DNA of 64,000 nt, taken from assembly GCF_902167145.1 (NCBI RefSeq), contig NC_050100.1, positions 189,155,439 to 189,219,438 of the forward strand, written 5' to 3'. This DNA is from Zea mays (taxonomy: Eukaryota; Streptophyta; Magnoliopsida; Poales; Poaceae). The position numbers and the translations under genes were made by a program. Shown here piece after piece: positions 1 through 10,862 of the stretch. The notes beneath the pieces are model-generated. The model ran no database searches, was not told where the DNA came from, and was given only the letters and a program-made list of their open reading frames with translations. How positions within the stretch are numbered: position 1 is the stretch's first letter; every line of letters starts with the position of its first letter.

Positions 1-4
1 CTTT

Positions 5-1560
5 TGTCACACCCAGTTTTAGGGGCAAAACTGAATGCATAACATATGTGTCTGAGGATCTATTTTCACACATATGTTAATTCACAATTGTAATATATCA
101 AAAGGATAATGCATAAAAACACAATTAAAGACTATAATAAAAACATTACACTTCTAATACACTTAGAGTAGTAAAATAGTATTTATCAAACCATAATAGA
201 AAATAGCCATCTTCCACATGAAGATGACCAGTATATTGCTAGACTAGAATATATCGATATTATCATCAAATTCTTTATCTCCTTCACATCCCTCTGATCA
301 ACAATATAAGCAAGGGTGAGTACACTTATAGTTGGTACTCAGCAAGTGGTGTGAAAAATGCAAAGCTAACAAGGGAAGTCTAAGACTTAGGTTATGTTTG
401 GTTTGGCTTCTGACTCCTAAAAGGAAAAATCCAAACCAAAGGGCTCGATCTAGAAAGCAGCATTTTTCAAAAGTCGACTTTCTCGTAGTGCAAAACTGAA
501 AGCACATCTGGACCTGTTTTTTGCGGCTTTTAGATGGAACTGTGAATATATATATATAAGAACTTTTAGCGACTTTTAGTGGCTTCCACTAAACGATTTT
601 TAGTTTTTTTACAATTCACAATCCACAACAACTTTTTTCATAGCCACATCCCAACCAAATAGTCCCTTAATGCGATTAGCATTTTAGTTGGTCCAAATTA
701 TATTAACAACACCTCGTTACTAAGTATAAGTATATACCAACCCAGTTAAGCATAAATAATATAATCATCGGCATAAAGCTCAAAACCACTTAAGCGAAAC
801 ATTTAAGCATATCACTTAAGCCAAAATAACACAATCTATTCTCCATATTTAAGTTCAATTATCATGTGAGGGTCCAGTGCACTCATAACCACGAGCACGA
901 TTAATATACCAGTCTTACACTCTATAGTGGTGGCACAACTTTACCGATAAGATGTGTATCCCCTCTAGCCTGGGTTAACCAGACTCGTATTCTCTTTTGA
1001 GGTGAATGGTCAGGGATCCACCATGAGGTTTTCATAGAATACGCTTAATACAAAGCAACCTGCTGAGATTTCTAGTTCAATGTTGGGACCCTCTAGACGA
1101 GGTAACTTAGCCAAGACTACCACCCCATGTTAAAATGAGCTACCACCAAATCACCATCCCCTCTTGCCCATATTTTAGGAAAGGTTGCTAAGCACTAAGC
1201 ATATAAAACTAATTGCCAAAGTCAGAGCCATAATAACAACTGTGGTTGCACTGTTTTCCTGGATGTCACTCCATGTTCCAATTAAAATATATGATCTTGT
1301 TATAATTAACAACACAGAAATAATATAAAGTTTGGGACATTATTATCTTCAAAGGAGAATCAATATAAAGCTAAATTAAACAATAGCATAGCTACTAAAG
1401 TAAAGTTGTGACCCCATGTTTAATCAAGGAATTGGTTGGAAATGTTAAGTGCTTCTAATTGGTAGCTTATTAAAATTATGCATAACATAAATGTAAAAGA
1501 ATTAACATGCCATGATTGGATTCAAATAGAATATACAGGGGAAGAAAACCACTTGCCTCG
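5..1560 (-). mobile_element. Decayed Gypsy-type LTR (probable, right limit uncertain)
   Basis: The plus strand opens with TGTCACACCC at 5, so the minus strand ends in GGGTGTGACA, a usual LTR terminus. Read on the minus strand, the segment carries phrases I associate with LTRs of large maize Gypsy elements: a block ending in 'gtactcacccttgc' (about 315-345), 'ggaccctcacatgat' near 860-875, and 'ggtaaagttgtgccaccac' near 925-945. No coding region is seen. The right limit near 1560 is a guess and no target-site duplication was found. A MITE (390-666) sits inside it. The window edge may cut the element. Confidence 0.35.
390..666. mobile_element. Tourist-like MITE candidate
   Basis: The segment is flanked by TTA on both sides (387-389 and 667-669), the target-site duplication of PIF/Harbinger (Tourist) elements. 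The ends form an imperfect inverted repeat: GGTTATGTTTGGTT on the left against GGGACTATTTGGTT read from the right. It is about 277 bp and AT-rich, with no coding capacity. A three-base duplication is weak evidence, so the family is inferred. Confidence 0.45.
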
Positions 1561-2480
1561 CTTATAGAAAAATTGAGGATATTCCTCAAGCACATCCAGA
1601 ACCTCAACTACTTGATCAACCTCTAAACAACACATAAACAAGAAGCATACACCACTCAATGACATATGACAATCACCATAAACATGCTAAAAACAAAATG
1701 AAAATATCGCTTACTTTTTAAAAACATTGAAAGCAGAGATTATAACAAAATTCACTCTTTTTTTAAAAGGTTTGCTTTTATATTTCATAAAACAAGACAT
1801 AAGCTTGAAAATATTTTAATAACATATATAAATGTTAGGTAAACCGTTTTAATCTTCTCAGAAATGCTATATGTGAAATACCTAATGTTATGGGTTTAAA
1901 AGATTATTAAACACATTATTAAACGTTTATTTATGAGAAGCTAAGATACATGCGTAAATAGATTTTATGTGAAAAATATAACTAAACCGGTATTTTTCTT
2001 TACTTTTATTAGAAAAACATGTGACATAAATTTTATTAAGAAAGCTATATCTAAAGTGATATATAAACTATTATTTTACTTATAAAAGCATGAACACTAA
2101 TTATACCATTTTAAACATTTTTAGAAAATCTTTATGGTATATTTAATGTTGTAAAGCATATTATATATAATTTTGAAAACTTTAATATATGAGTAAATCT
2201 AGTATTTTGGGAATAAATAATTATATTTTATTTTTCTTCAATAAATACATGGTTGTATTTTCTTTTACTTTTTATTTAGAAAAACTATAGTAAACATCTA
2301 TAATAAACATTATTTAAAACATGAAAACTAATACAAAACATATTTTAATGATTAACACATGGTTATGGAGTTAACAAAACATAAAACAACTTGTTTATAT
2401 TTGAAATATGCCTTTTACATACGAAATCATTGTTGCAGGATTATATTTTCTATTATCCTTATTCCTTAGGAGGTAGAACG
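1561..2480. other. AT-rich non-coding stretch
   Basis: Very AT-rich DNA with many short A and T runs and no convincing ORF, splice structure or terminal repeats. It may be the worn continuation of the LTR to its left. Confidence 0.5.
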
Positions 2481-2755
2481 AAATTTAGCCTTTCTTCTTC
2501 CTTGGATCACAAAACATGGATTATGGTCAGCGTTGGGGAGGGCAGCGAGCACATCGGCGTGAGGATGGTGTCGAGGTGGGGGAATTCGGTGAAGAGGACG
2601 CGGGAAAGCCAGGGTTGCAACATCGGCGTTAGGAGGAGTCTCGAAGGCACCCAATCACGTTATTACCGACGAGCGGCGGCGACGACATGTGGATAGTGGT
2701 AGAGAGGCATGAAGGAGGGATGGAAAAGTGGGGAATCGTTTGGAGGAGCACGTGG
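2481..2755. other. Unassigned GC-richer island
   Basis: About 275 bp is clearly richer in G+C than both flanks, with overlapping open frames on both strands (101 codons plus, 62 codons minus). I recognise neither translation. The composition step suggests a captured or inserted gene fragment, but no terminal repeats frame it. Confidence 0.3.
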
Positions 2756-2761
2756 ATGAAA

Positions 2762-2927
2762 ACAGGATGAAAACAATAATAATTCAGAAACATTTTTAAC
2801 TTTTTTATTTGATTGCAAATAAATAAGATATAGAATCTTCTATGCAAATTCATATTCTTGTTTCTAGCATTGAGTTTGTAAAGATTCGTAAAAGGTATAC
2901 CTCAAATTTAGCATATATGTTATCAAA

Positions 2928-2965
<38 letters not shown>

Positions 2966-3168
2966 CGGTGTGGATTCAGATACAAATTTGGTTATACCTT
3001 TTTTTATTGTAGGGAGCAAATAATGCATAAAACAATTTATGCAAATTTTAATTCTTATATATAATAATGTGCTTGATAACATAAGAAAAGATTGACATCG
3101 AATTTTATCATAACTATTTTAAAATATTAAATTTGTCCTAACAATCCATACTACCACTTTCATCCCTA
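2762..3168. mobile_element. hAT MITE, second copy of the family at 28355
   Basis: The interior aligns by eye over nearly its whole length with the element at 28355-28750. Shared phrases include 'gtagggagcaaataat', 'acataaaacaatttatg', 'atgtgcttgataacataag' and the end 'ccactttcatcccta'. The right terminus is intact at 3168. The left terminus (aggatgaaaac) is degraded and no 8-bp duplication can be made out. A (TA)n array at 2931-2962 has expanded inside it, so this is the older copy. Confidence 0.7.
2931..2962. repeat. (TA)16 microsatellite
   Basis: Thirty-two bases of pure TA repeat inside the hAT MITE. The related copy at 28355 has only a short AT stretch at this place, so the array grew after the two copies separated. 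Confidence 0.95.
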
Positions 3169-3369
3169 ATTTCGTATACACATTACGAGTCTGTTCAAAT
3201 CGCTAATGGTACATCCCAACAAATTTATGGTATATAGGGTCTATAGAGCATACACCATCTTTTAGCTTGTCATCAGTCTTGCATGTTCCATCTTTTCCAG
3301 TCATCTCGTTCCTGTAAGTTTAGTCATCTATCAATTCAAGTGCATAGTAACATTTGATGAAAACTCTTA

Positions 3370-3553
3370 TGTGTTTCAGGAGAGGAGGTCTGGGAGAAAG
3401 ATTAGGATAGTAGTTAGGCATAATGGGTTATGGTTCATCAGCCCTGAGGAGTCAGCATTGAAAGCAACTGATGATGGGATGTGAAGGAAATTCTGCTACT
3501 TCATTGTCGGTTAGGACATATATCTTTTGAAAATTTAAGTCGGTTGTACCCTG
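3370..3553 (+). pseudogene. Old Copia pol, piece 1 (GAG pre-integrase region)
   Basis: Translation gives a degraded stretch ending with residues like CRLGHISFENLSRLYP (about 3495-3552), the conserved 'LGH' part of the Copia GAG pre-integrase domain. Frame and stop damage lie just upstream (a TGA follows 'DDGM'). The reading frame stops abruptly at 3553, where the inverted Sirevirus derivative begins, and resumes at 9015. The 5' part of the element (LTR, gag, protease) is not recognisable to the left. Confidence 0.7.
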
Positions 3554-3722
3554 TGAAAGAAACATGTGATGCCTAAGAGGGGGTGAATTAGGAATTCGAA
3601 AACTTTCAATAAACTAGGCCACCAATAAATCCCTAGAGCAAAATCTATGCAATTAATTAAACTAGAATGTGCAAACTAGGTTTTGTCTAAGTGTTGCTAT
3701 CTGTACCGCAATGGCTAAGTTT
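3554..3722 (-). repeat. Truncated 3' LTR of the gag-only Sirevirus
   Basis: About 169 bp match 7592-7760 almost base for base, from TGAAAGAAACA through 'cctaagaggg' and 'gcaatggctaagttt'. The match stops where a different LTR fragment begins. About 1250 bp of LTR are missing. Confidence 0.85.
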
Positions 3723-4373
3723 CAAAAACGTGACTAATATGTTTTTCAGTGTAACATAGACTGTTACAGGTGGCTTCGGCTTTGAGATGAAGGTATGTGT
3801 CATATGAATATACGACCTGAAGGCAGGATGAACAGACGCCGAAGCTGTGGCTGAAAGAGCTTCGGCTTAATATAATGACGAAGGTGAAAGATGGAACCGA
3901 CTTAAAGGAGAAAAGACTACTTAGTCCTTGATAGCTTGCCTTATGATTAACAGTAAATGTCAGGGACATTAATGTAATTTTGTCCGGGCTGCGTCCCGTG
4001 CCTATAAATAGATGAACAGTACCCTGTACTGTTCACGCTGAACTGTAATCGCTCTTGCGTCACTCTCGCATTTTCACCTTCTGGCAAGTTGAAGGTATGA
4101 ATGTAATATAAACATTGTGAACATTTATCCATGTTCATGAAATAAGAATATAAGTAATTTGTTGATATATCATTATTATTTATATTCTTTTGTATTTCAT
4201 GTATCTTCATTTATATTTGTTTACTGAGATGATGAAGGTACATCCTTCATAACCTTCATCTGAAGATCATTATACCCGAAAGGAGATAATGTGTCGAAGG
4301 ACGAAGGTCTTTAATCATTAACAATTGTGTTGCTTTGTTCTTAATGTATAGCATTTGAGAACAAGGACCAACA
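3723..4373 (-). mobile_element. LTR fragment of the same family as the solo LTR at 38919
   Basis: Read on the minus strand from 4373 it starts TGTTGGTCC and follows the solo LTR at 38919 closely: 'gaacaaagcaacacaa', 'ccttcgtccttcga', 'aatgatcttcaga'. The far end has diverged or is missing, and no matching flank to 'ccctc' (4374-4378) is found at the left. It probably inserted into the Sirevirus 3' LTR, with loss of the neighbouring LTR sequence. Confidence 0.65.
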
Positions 4374-5488
4374 CCCTCATAAAAGATTTATCAATGAAAA
4401 CGATTGAAGCAATAAAATTATTACTCCCCCTAAATGAGTGTTCCCCTTTTTGGAAGAAACTTCTCCCCCTTTAGAGACAAAGAAATACTACCCTCACAGA
4501 GATCTTCTACTTAGGAAAAAGCATGTGAGAAATAGAGGTGCAAGACATGATTTGAATAGACTAACTTCCCTTATGCATAGATAACAAGATATGAGTCAAC
4601 AATATATGCATTTATAGCAACATGGGAAGTATAAGATATGAAATATAGTCTAATAAAATATTGGAGAAGACATGTAAATGATACTAAATGTAGTCTCAAA
4701 GATACCAATTGAAAGTCAATGGCGGGCCAATTGAAGACCAATGGCAGGCTTGTGAGAAATAAGAATTCATGTAGATTTGCAGTGGAAGCTTGTTGTCTTT
4801 CTCCGGGAACTTCATTTTCCTTACAATGAGACTACTACATGAAACAGACTTGAAAAGAGGTAGTAGTCTCAAAGACTTAGATTATAGAGTAATCTCCCCC
4901 TAAAAGTGTGCATACAAGTTTTGAATACTTGCAGGAGACATGCACTTTGATTTGATATCAAGAGGGGTGGATTATCCATAATCTGAGCTTTGGCACATAT
5001 AAGTTAAATGATACCAATTGTAGGATATAAGCTTTTGAAGCATTAGTGTCATTTACTTAGGGATGTTAAATAAGCTATGTGTCGTGCTTAATTAAACATT
5101 TTAAACCATGTAGGTTTGCTCAAGAATATGAATTGAGAACGAGTTATCCTACCATGTGATTTACCTAGTATGCATGCATTGTTAATCTAAAGTAAGTACC
5201 AAATGAAATACTAGGCATGAAAGGTAAAACTAGATACAAGAAAATAGATACGCATATCTAAAAATAAGGAATACAACTAGTTACCTTAGTCATGGGTGGA
5301 AAAATTTGGGTCCAAAATATTCACTAACCCACTTGGCAATAACTTGATCCAATATGATGTATTCCATGATATACATCCCAATTCTGTCAAGTCTCCAAAT
5401 TCCCCGACGTCCTTCGGACTCATCACTTCCCTTTCGGGATCCAAACCTCCTTGGTGCTTTTCATCGTTGAAATTATTTCTTTTGGCAC
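4374..5488 (-). other. Non-coding 3' internal region of the gag-only Sirevirus
   Basis: On the minus strand this stretch holds several purine runs with GGGGGAG (for example near 4420-4430, 4460-4475 and 4893-4900), like the repeated polypurine tracts that follow pol in Sireviruses. It has no pol-like reading frame, showing that pol was deleted. The end next to gag still translates into a worn gag-like tail. Confidence 0.55.
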
Positions 5489-7510
5489 CTAGATGCGTTT
5501 GGCCCCTTTTACTTTGTTGGCTTGCTTATTGGCCTTTATTGCTATCACCTTTCCATTCTTTTTCTTCTTGATCAAATATGGTGTAGCAGCCTTTTTGTCC
5601 ACCTTGTTGATGTAGGTGTTGGGGATTTTGCTTGTTGGCTTTTGCTTGAGCTTTTGCTTTTGTTTATCCCCGGTCATCGCCTTGCGCTGGAAAGACTTAT
5701 GGCCTTCCTTGTGGCATAACCTACACATCATAGTTTCACCATCCACATGCTTGTTCACTCCCGCAGTGGTGTTATCCTGTGGAGGTTGGATTTGGTTGGC
5801 TTTACCTTTCTTGTCATACAAAGCCTTTCCAAGGCGAGCCACCTCTTGCTTTAATTGCTCATTCTCCAATGCAATCTCGTCCGAACATGTTTCTATAACA
5901 ACATTCTTAACAAGAACTTGATTGTAGGGGTTAGAATTATCAATTAAATCAAAGCAGGAAGTAAAAGCATATTTCTTAATAATTTTAGATGTTTCAACCA
6001 AAGATACTTCTGGGGTGCTACCCATGTTATCTAGCTTAGTAATTAGCTCATTATTGTGTATGCTAAGAATTTCCATTTTATCTAGCAAATTTTCAATAGC
6101 TTCTTGGGAGCTAGCTAACTTGGCCTTAAGTTTTTCATTCTTTTTAATAAGGCCATCATCGGTAGCAATGGATGGAGCACTAGACTGTAATTGCTCAATT
6201 TTAGTTGATAGCTCACTATTCAAATTTGCAAATGTTTCAATTTTTTCTAGCAAACCTTTATAATCATTTTGAGAGCTAATCAACTTATTTTCCAAGGTTT
6301 TAAGTTGAGCCTTTTGCATAGTGCAAACATCCTGGAAAACTTTAACGGCTTCCGCAAGCTCATCTACGAAGGGCTTTCTCTCACCTTCATCATCACTAGA
6401 GGATGGAATACTCATTTTACCTCTTGCCATAAGGCACTTGCGTGATGACCGTGATGAGCGAGATGAGGACCGGTGGCTGCGCGTCCTTAGAGGTTCATCT
6501 TCGCTTGAAGAATCATCCCAAGTTTTGACACTTGTTAGCGCCTTGCCTTTGCTTCTCTCCTTTTTGGGTTCGACCATAGTTGTACAACTGTCCCTGAAGT
6601 GTCCCTTCTCCCCACATGCGAAGCATCCTCTCTTTCTTTGCTTTTCCTGTCAATGTTAAAGAGAAGATCCTCGACCTGTAGGGGCACATCCATTAGATTA
6701 ATCTTGTGGATCATCTCCATTACCTTTCCAACACGTTGGATTGTTTCTTCGTCCTCGGATGATGATGTTGATGGTTGATTATCTTCTTCATCACCACTTT
6801 CTTCTTCTTCCTCTTCTTCACTTGAGGAACTTGGAGTGGGAGCCTTCTTTTTACCCTTCCTTTCATCACATGCAAAAGCATATAGCCTTGTGGAAGTTGG
6901 CTCCTCTCCCCGACACATTTTTCACGACATCTCAAAGGCTGCGATTTTCCCAATCACAATGGTTGGGATCATTGTACTCAAATCCTCCATGTTGTGAAGA
7001 ATAGTGATGATGCTCCAATATCTTTGTTGTGGTAGCAGGGAGATAATCTTCCTCACAACGTCCACATCATCTAGCTTATTAATGCCAATAGAATTGAGCT
7101 CATTGATGATTATATTAGACAAGAATACATATCTCTAACAAGCTCATTATCTTTCATAGCTTAAGAATTATACTCATTTAAGACTAGGCAATGTTTTTGC
7201 TCACGGACATTGGATGTACCGTCATGGAGCTCATGCAATTTTAGCCAATCTCATTAGCAGTTTTCAATGTAAAAACTTGATTAAAAATATCCATGCTAAG
7301 AGATTCATAAAAGCAATTTTTGGCTCTAACATTTAAATGGATTTCTTTTTCCTCACTCGTGGTGGGTTTCTCGGGATTTTTGGGTGGTTTCATCCTGTCA
7401 CGAGTGAGTCTCCAAACACCTAGATCAACGGCCTCTAGGTAACAAGCCATTCTAGCACTATAATATGGGAAGTTAGTGCCGTCGAAGCGTGGTGGCCTAT
7501 GGGTATCCAA
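5489..7510 (-). pseudogene. Sirevirus gag, broken
   Basis: Gag forms the nucleocapsid shell of the retroelement particle. The start at 7510 gives MDTHRPPRFDGTNFPYYSARM, a typical Sirevirus gag N-terminus, followed by matches such as NQVFTLKTANEIG. The frame is then broken; further pieces lie at 7122-6922 (INELNSIGINKL, ITILHNMEDL) and 6918-6535 (a run of Glu and Ser, then INLMDVPLQVEDLLFNIDRK). The longest open piece, 6577-5489 (362 codons), carries a Ser/Arg-rich part, a coiled-coil-like central region and a second zinc knuckle near its end. In that knuckle (CRLCHKEGHKSFQR) the last cysteine is replaced by arginine. Several frameshifts make it non-functional. Confidence 0.8.
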
Positions 7511-7575
7511 CCCTTCCTCTAAAAAGTGTCGGCTCTTTTAGCGGTGAAGCTAAAGTGTTTCAAATGAGCCAAACT

Positions 7576-7590
7576 AGGCTTTGATACCAA
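7576..7590 (-). promoter_or_regulatory. Primer-binding site of the gag-only Sirevirus
   Basis: Directly inside the 5' LTR, the minus strand reads TTGGTATCAAAGCC. It matches the initiator-Met tRNA site TGGTATCAGAGC except for one A in place of G. Confidence 0.75.
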
Positions 7591-7591
7591 T

Positions 7592-9014
7592 TGAAAGAAA
7601 CAGGTGATGCCTAAGAGGGGGGTGAATTAGGACTTCTAAAACTTTCAATAAACTAGGCCACAAATAAAGCCATAGAGCAAAATCTATGCAATTAATCAAA
7701 CTAGAATGTGCAAACTAGGTTTTGTCTAAGTGTTGCTATCTCTACCGCAATGGCTAAGTTTAAATCTACAACAATATAACTATAAACACAAGATCAAGAC
7801 TTAAATGCTTAATATAAATGCAGAAGCTAAATAGTAAGGTAGAGATGCAAACTGCCGTGGATGACGCTGGTATTTTTACCGAGGTATCCGGAACCACGCA
7901 AGGTCCCGACTAATCCTCGTTGGTGCCCCTACGCAAAGGGAAGGCCACGCGAGGGCCAAGCACCTCGGTCGAGTAACTCCGTAGAGAGTCAAGGGCCTTC
8001 TCCACACGCAAGTGGTGCTCGACTTCTGACTCCTCTCGCACGCTCCCCGCCGTCTCCACTATCGAGCTTCCGATCGAAACGTCGCGGGCCTCATTCCCTC
8101 CTGTACACGGTGGCGGCCGTGACACAAACGCGGTTGTCACGGTCTCGCAAGACTCTCGCCCCACTCGGTACAATTACAACGGCTCGTGCAAGAGCCGGGG
8201 GTTGTGTGGTTTGTCTAAACTCGCTCAACTAACTAGGATTCACCTAGAGCAAGCGCTAATGTGGTCTAACTAACCTAAGCACTTCGTAAAGCACCTACGC
8301 TAATCACCGAGTGATTCTATTAAGAACTTGGTTGTTTGAGCACTTGGAAATGTCTACAATATGCCTTGGTATGTTGCTTGAGCTCCCACACCTTCAAATG
8401 ACCTGTTGGGTGAAGTATATATAGACCCCAACTCAACTAGCCGTTGAAAAGCAGACTGTTGTAAGGGTGGCACGCCAGACAGTCCTGTCAGCCAACGGTG
8501 TGCCAACGGTGCGCCAATGGTGCGCCAACAGTGCGCCAACGGTGTGCAGCCAACGGCTAGATCTGACACACCAGACAGTCTTGTCAGCCAACGGTGCGCC
8601 AACGGTGTGCAGCCAACGACTAGTTTTGATAGCTAGCCGTTGCGTGCACCAGACAGTGAACAATGATTGTCCGGTGCACACCAGACAGTCTGGTGCCTCC
8701 TCTTAGACATGGAGCAAATGGAAGCTCTGTTGGTTGTCCTGTGCGCCAACTGTGTGCCACCGGTGCGCTAGCTGACAGCCCATCTTCTAGGTCTTCTGTA
8801 GTTCTGGGGCTCCTTTGGTCTTGAGTCTTGGACTTCTAAGCTCTATTTATGTCTTCATTTGAGGTGTTGCATCCTCAATGTCTTAGTCCAATCCTCTTCG
8901 CAACCTGTGAACTATAAACATAAGCACTAGCAAACACATTAGTCCACAGGTTATGTTGATCATCAAACACCAAAACCTATTGAGCAAAATGGCCCGGGGT
9001 CCATTTTTGTTACA
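7592..9014 (-). repeat. 5' LTR of the gag-only Sirevirus (1423 bp)
   Basis: Runs from TGAAAGAAACA (7592) to TTACA (9014). Between about 8460 and 8770 it is packed with repeats of 'gtgcgccaacggtgtg' type and with CACCAGACAGTCTGGTG-like palindromes. These are decayed forms of the CACCGGACTGTCCGGTG palindrome seen intact in the young Sirevirus at 42024. On the minus strand its start, TGTAACAAAAATGGACC, resembles Sirevirus LTR starts. Confidence 0.85.
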
Positions 9015-9129
9015 CCATGTTATGTTTAAGGGAGTGGACAAAAGTAGGCTTGTATGTGATGCATTTGAGGTTGGCAAACATAATAGATTTATATATCCTA
9101 GTATTGGTCTTTGTAGTTGTGAACCGTTT
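9015..9129 (+). pseudogene. Old Copia pol, piece 2 (zinc-finger end of GAG pre-integrase)
   Basis: Translation gives VMFKGVDKSRLVCDAFEVGK followed by SIGLCSCEPF. This is the C-terminal, cysteine-containing part of the Copia pre-integrase domain and continues piece 1. The coding sequence breaks at 9129, where the Huck-like LTR starts, and continues at 23007. Confidence 0.8.
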
Positions 9130-9619
9130 TGTCGGGGACCATAATTAGGGGTACCCTCAAGACTCCTAATTCTCAGCTGGTAACCCCCATCAGCATAAAG
9201 CTGCAAAGGCCTGATGGGTGCGATTAAGTCAGGGATCAGTCCATTCGAGGGACTCGATCACGCCTCGTCCGAGCCTAGTCTCGGACAAGGGCAGCCGACC
9301 ACGGAGGATTTCCGTCTCGCCCGAGGCCCCCCTCCAACGGCGAACATATTTCCGGCACGCCCGAGGCCCTGCCTTCGCTAAGAAGCAACCCTGACTAAAT
9401 CGCCGCACCGACCGACCAAGTCGCAGGAGCATTTAATGCAAAGGTGGTCTGACACCTTTATCCTGACGCGCGCCCCCCGGCAGAGCCGAAGTGACCGCCG
9501 TCACTTCGCCGCTCCACTGACCGGCCTGACAGAAGGACAGCGCCGCCTGCGCTACTCCGACTACGATGCCACTTAACAGAGTGAGGCTGACAAGCAGTCA
9601 GGCCCTGCCGAAGGCACCA

Positions 9620-10065
9620 TAGGAAGCTCCGCTTCGCCCGACCCAGGGCTCGGACTCGGGCTAAGTCCCGGAAGACGGCGAACTCCGCTCCGCCCGACCC
9701 AGGGCTCGGACTCGGGCTCAGCCCCGGAAGACGGCGAACTCCACTCCGCCCGACCCAGGGCTCGGACTCGGGCTCAGCCCTGGAAGACGGCAAACTCCGC
9801 TCCGCCCGACCCAGGGCTCAGACTAGGGCTAAGTCCCGGAAGACGGCGAACTCCGCTCCGCCTGACCCAGGGCTCGGACTCGGGCTCAGCCCCAGAAGAC
9901 GACGAACTCCGCTCTGCCCGACCCAGGGCTCGGACTCGGGCTCAACCCCAGAAGACGACGAACTTCGCTTCGCCCGACCCCAGGGCTCGGACTCCGCCCT
10001 GGCCTCAGCCGACGGCCTCCGCCTCGCCCGACCCAGGGGCTCGGACTCGACCTCGGCCACGGAAG
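9620..10065 (+). repeat. Tandem repeats of about 60 bp in the Huck-like LTR
   Basis: Around seven copies of a unit containing 'cgcccgacccagggctcgga' and 'gaagacggcgaactccgc' follow one another with small changes. The same block recurs in the 3' LTR at about 21829-22270. The spurious long open frames here are a by-product of the repeat. Confidence 0.9.
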
Positions 10066-10493
10066 ACAGACTCAACCTCGGCTTCGGAGGAGCTTCCACA
10101 TCGCCCAACCTAGGGCGCAGGCCAGCCACGTCAACAGGAGGCGCCATCATCACCCTACCCCGAGCTGACTCGGGCCGCAGGAAACAAGACCGGCGTCCCA
10201 TTTGGCTAGCTCCGCCAGATAGGCAATGATGGCGCCCCGCGTACTCTGTGACGACGGCGGCTCTCAGCCCCCTTACGGAAGCAAGAGGACGTCAGCAAGA
10301 ACCCAACCGCTCCGACAGCTGTCCCTCCGCCAGGCTCCATTGCTCCTCCGACGGCCACGACATCACACCAGCTGGGTGCCAAAATCTCTCCGGCTGCCAC
10401 GACGGCATGTACTTAGGGCGCTAGCTCTCCTCCGCTAGACACGTAGCACTCTGCTACACCCCCCATTGTACACCTGGATCCTCTCCTTACGCC

Positions 10494-10502
10494 TATAAAA
10501 GG
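10494..10502 (+). promoter_or_regulatory. TATA box of the Huck-like 5' LTR
   Basis: TATAAAAGG, about 310 bp before the LTR end, is the best core promoter candidate for the genomic transcript. The identical motif stands at 22698-22706 in the 3' LTR. Confidence 0.75.
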
Positions 10503-10803
10503 AAGGACCAGGGCCCTCTTAGAGAGGGTTGGCCGCGCGGGGACGAGGACGAGACAGGCGCTCGCTTGGAGTCGCTCGCTCCCTCTCCCGCATGGACGCT
10601 TGTAACCCCCTACTGCAAGCGCACCCGACCTGGGCGCGGGACGAACACGAAGGCCACGGGATTCCCACCTCCCTCACGCCGGTCTCCGGCCTCCTCGCTC
10701 TCCCCCCTTCGCGCTCGCCCTCGCGCTCGACCCATCTGGGCTGGGGCACGCGGCGACACTCACTCGTCGGCCCAGGGACCCCCCGGTCTCGAAACGCCGA
10801 CAG

Positions 10804-10821
10804 TTGGCGCGCCAGGTAGGG
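10804..10821 (+). promoter_or_regulatory. Primer-binding site of the Huck-like element
   Basis: TTGGCGCGCCAGGTAGGG begins one base after the LTR end. It is the expected place for tRNA-primed minus-strand synthesis; I do not assign the tRNA with certainty. Confidence 0.7.
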
Positions 10822-10862
10822 GCCTGCTGCGTGTTGACGAACAGCTTCCCGTCAAGCTCCAA

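Larger units (their letters stand above)
3554..9014 (-). mobile_element. Nested gag-only Sirevirus (Copia) derivative
   Basis: Bounded by TGAAAG at 3554 and TTACA at 9014, with near-identical 5-bp flanks (ccctg 3549-3553, ccatg 9015-9019). It lies inside the pol gene of an older Copia element. On the minus strand the order is 5' LTR (9014-7592), primer-binding site, gag (about 7510-5489), roughly 1.1 kb of non-coding DNA, then a truncated 3' LTR. No protease, integrase or reverse transcriptase remains, so it could only have moved using proteins from a relative. The 3' LTR is cut off by another LTR fragment. Confidence 0.8.
9130..10802 (+). repeat. 5' LTR of the Huck-like element
   Basis: 1673 bp, exactly the length of the 3' LTR. 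It holds a tandem repeat block (9620-10065), a TATA box at 10494 and ends CCGACA just before the primer-binding site. Some sites that differ from the 3' LTR are C/T or G/A at CpG. Confidence 0.92.

Noticed and set aside
9458..10201. Long minus-strand open frames in the Huck-like LTR (and 21662-22405)
   Set aside because: They are made by the 60-bp tandem repeat. The translation is the same short peptide over and over, with no domain.
10566..10862. Upstream extension of the Huck-like gag frame into the LTR (open from 10566)
   Set aside because: This part overlaps the LTR end and primer-binding site and translates to low-complexity Arg/Pro/Ser sequence. The first ATG after the primer-binding site (10863) is the sensible start.
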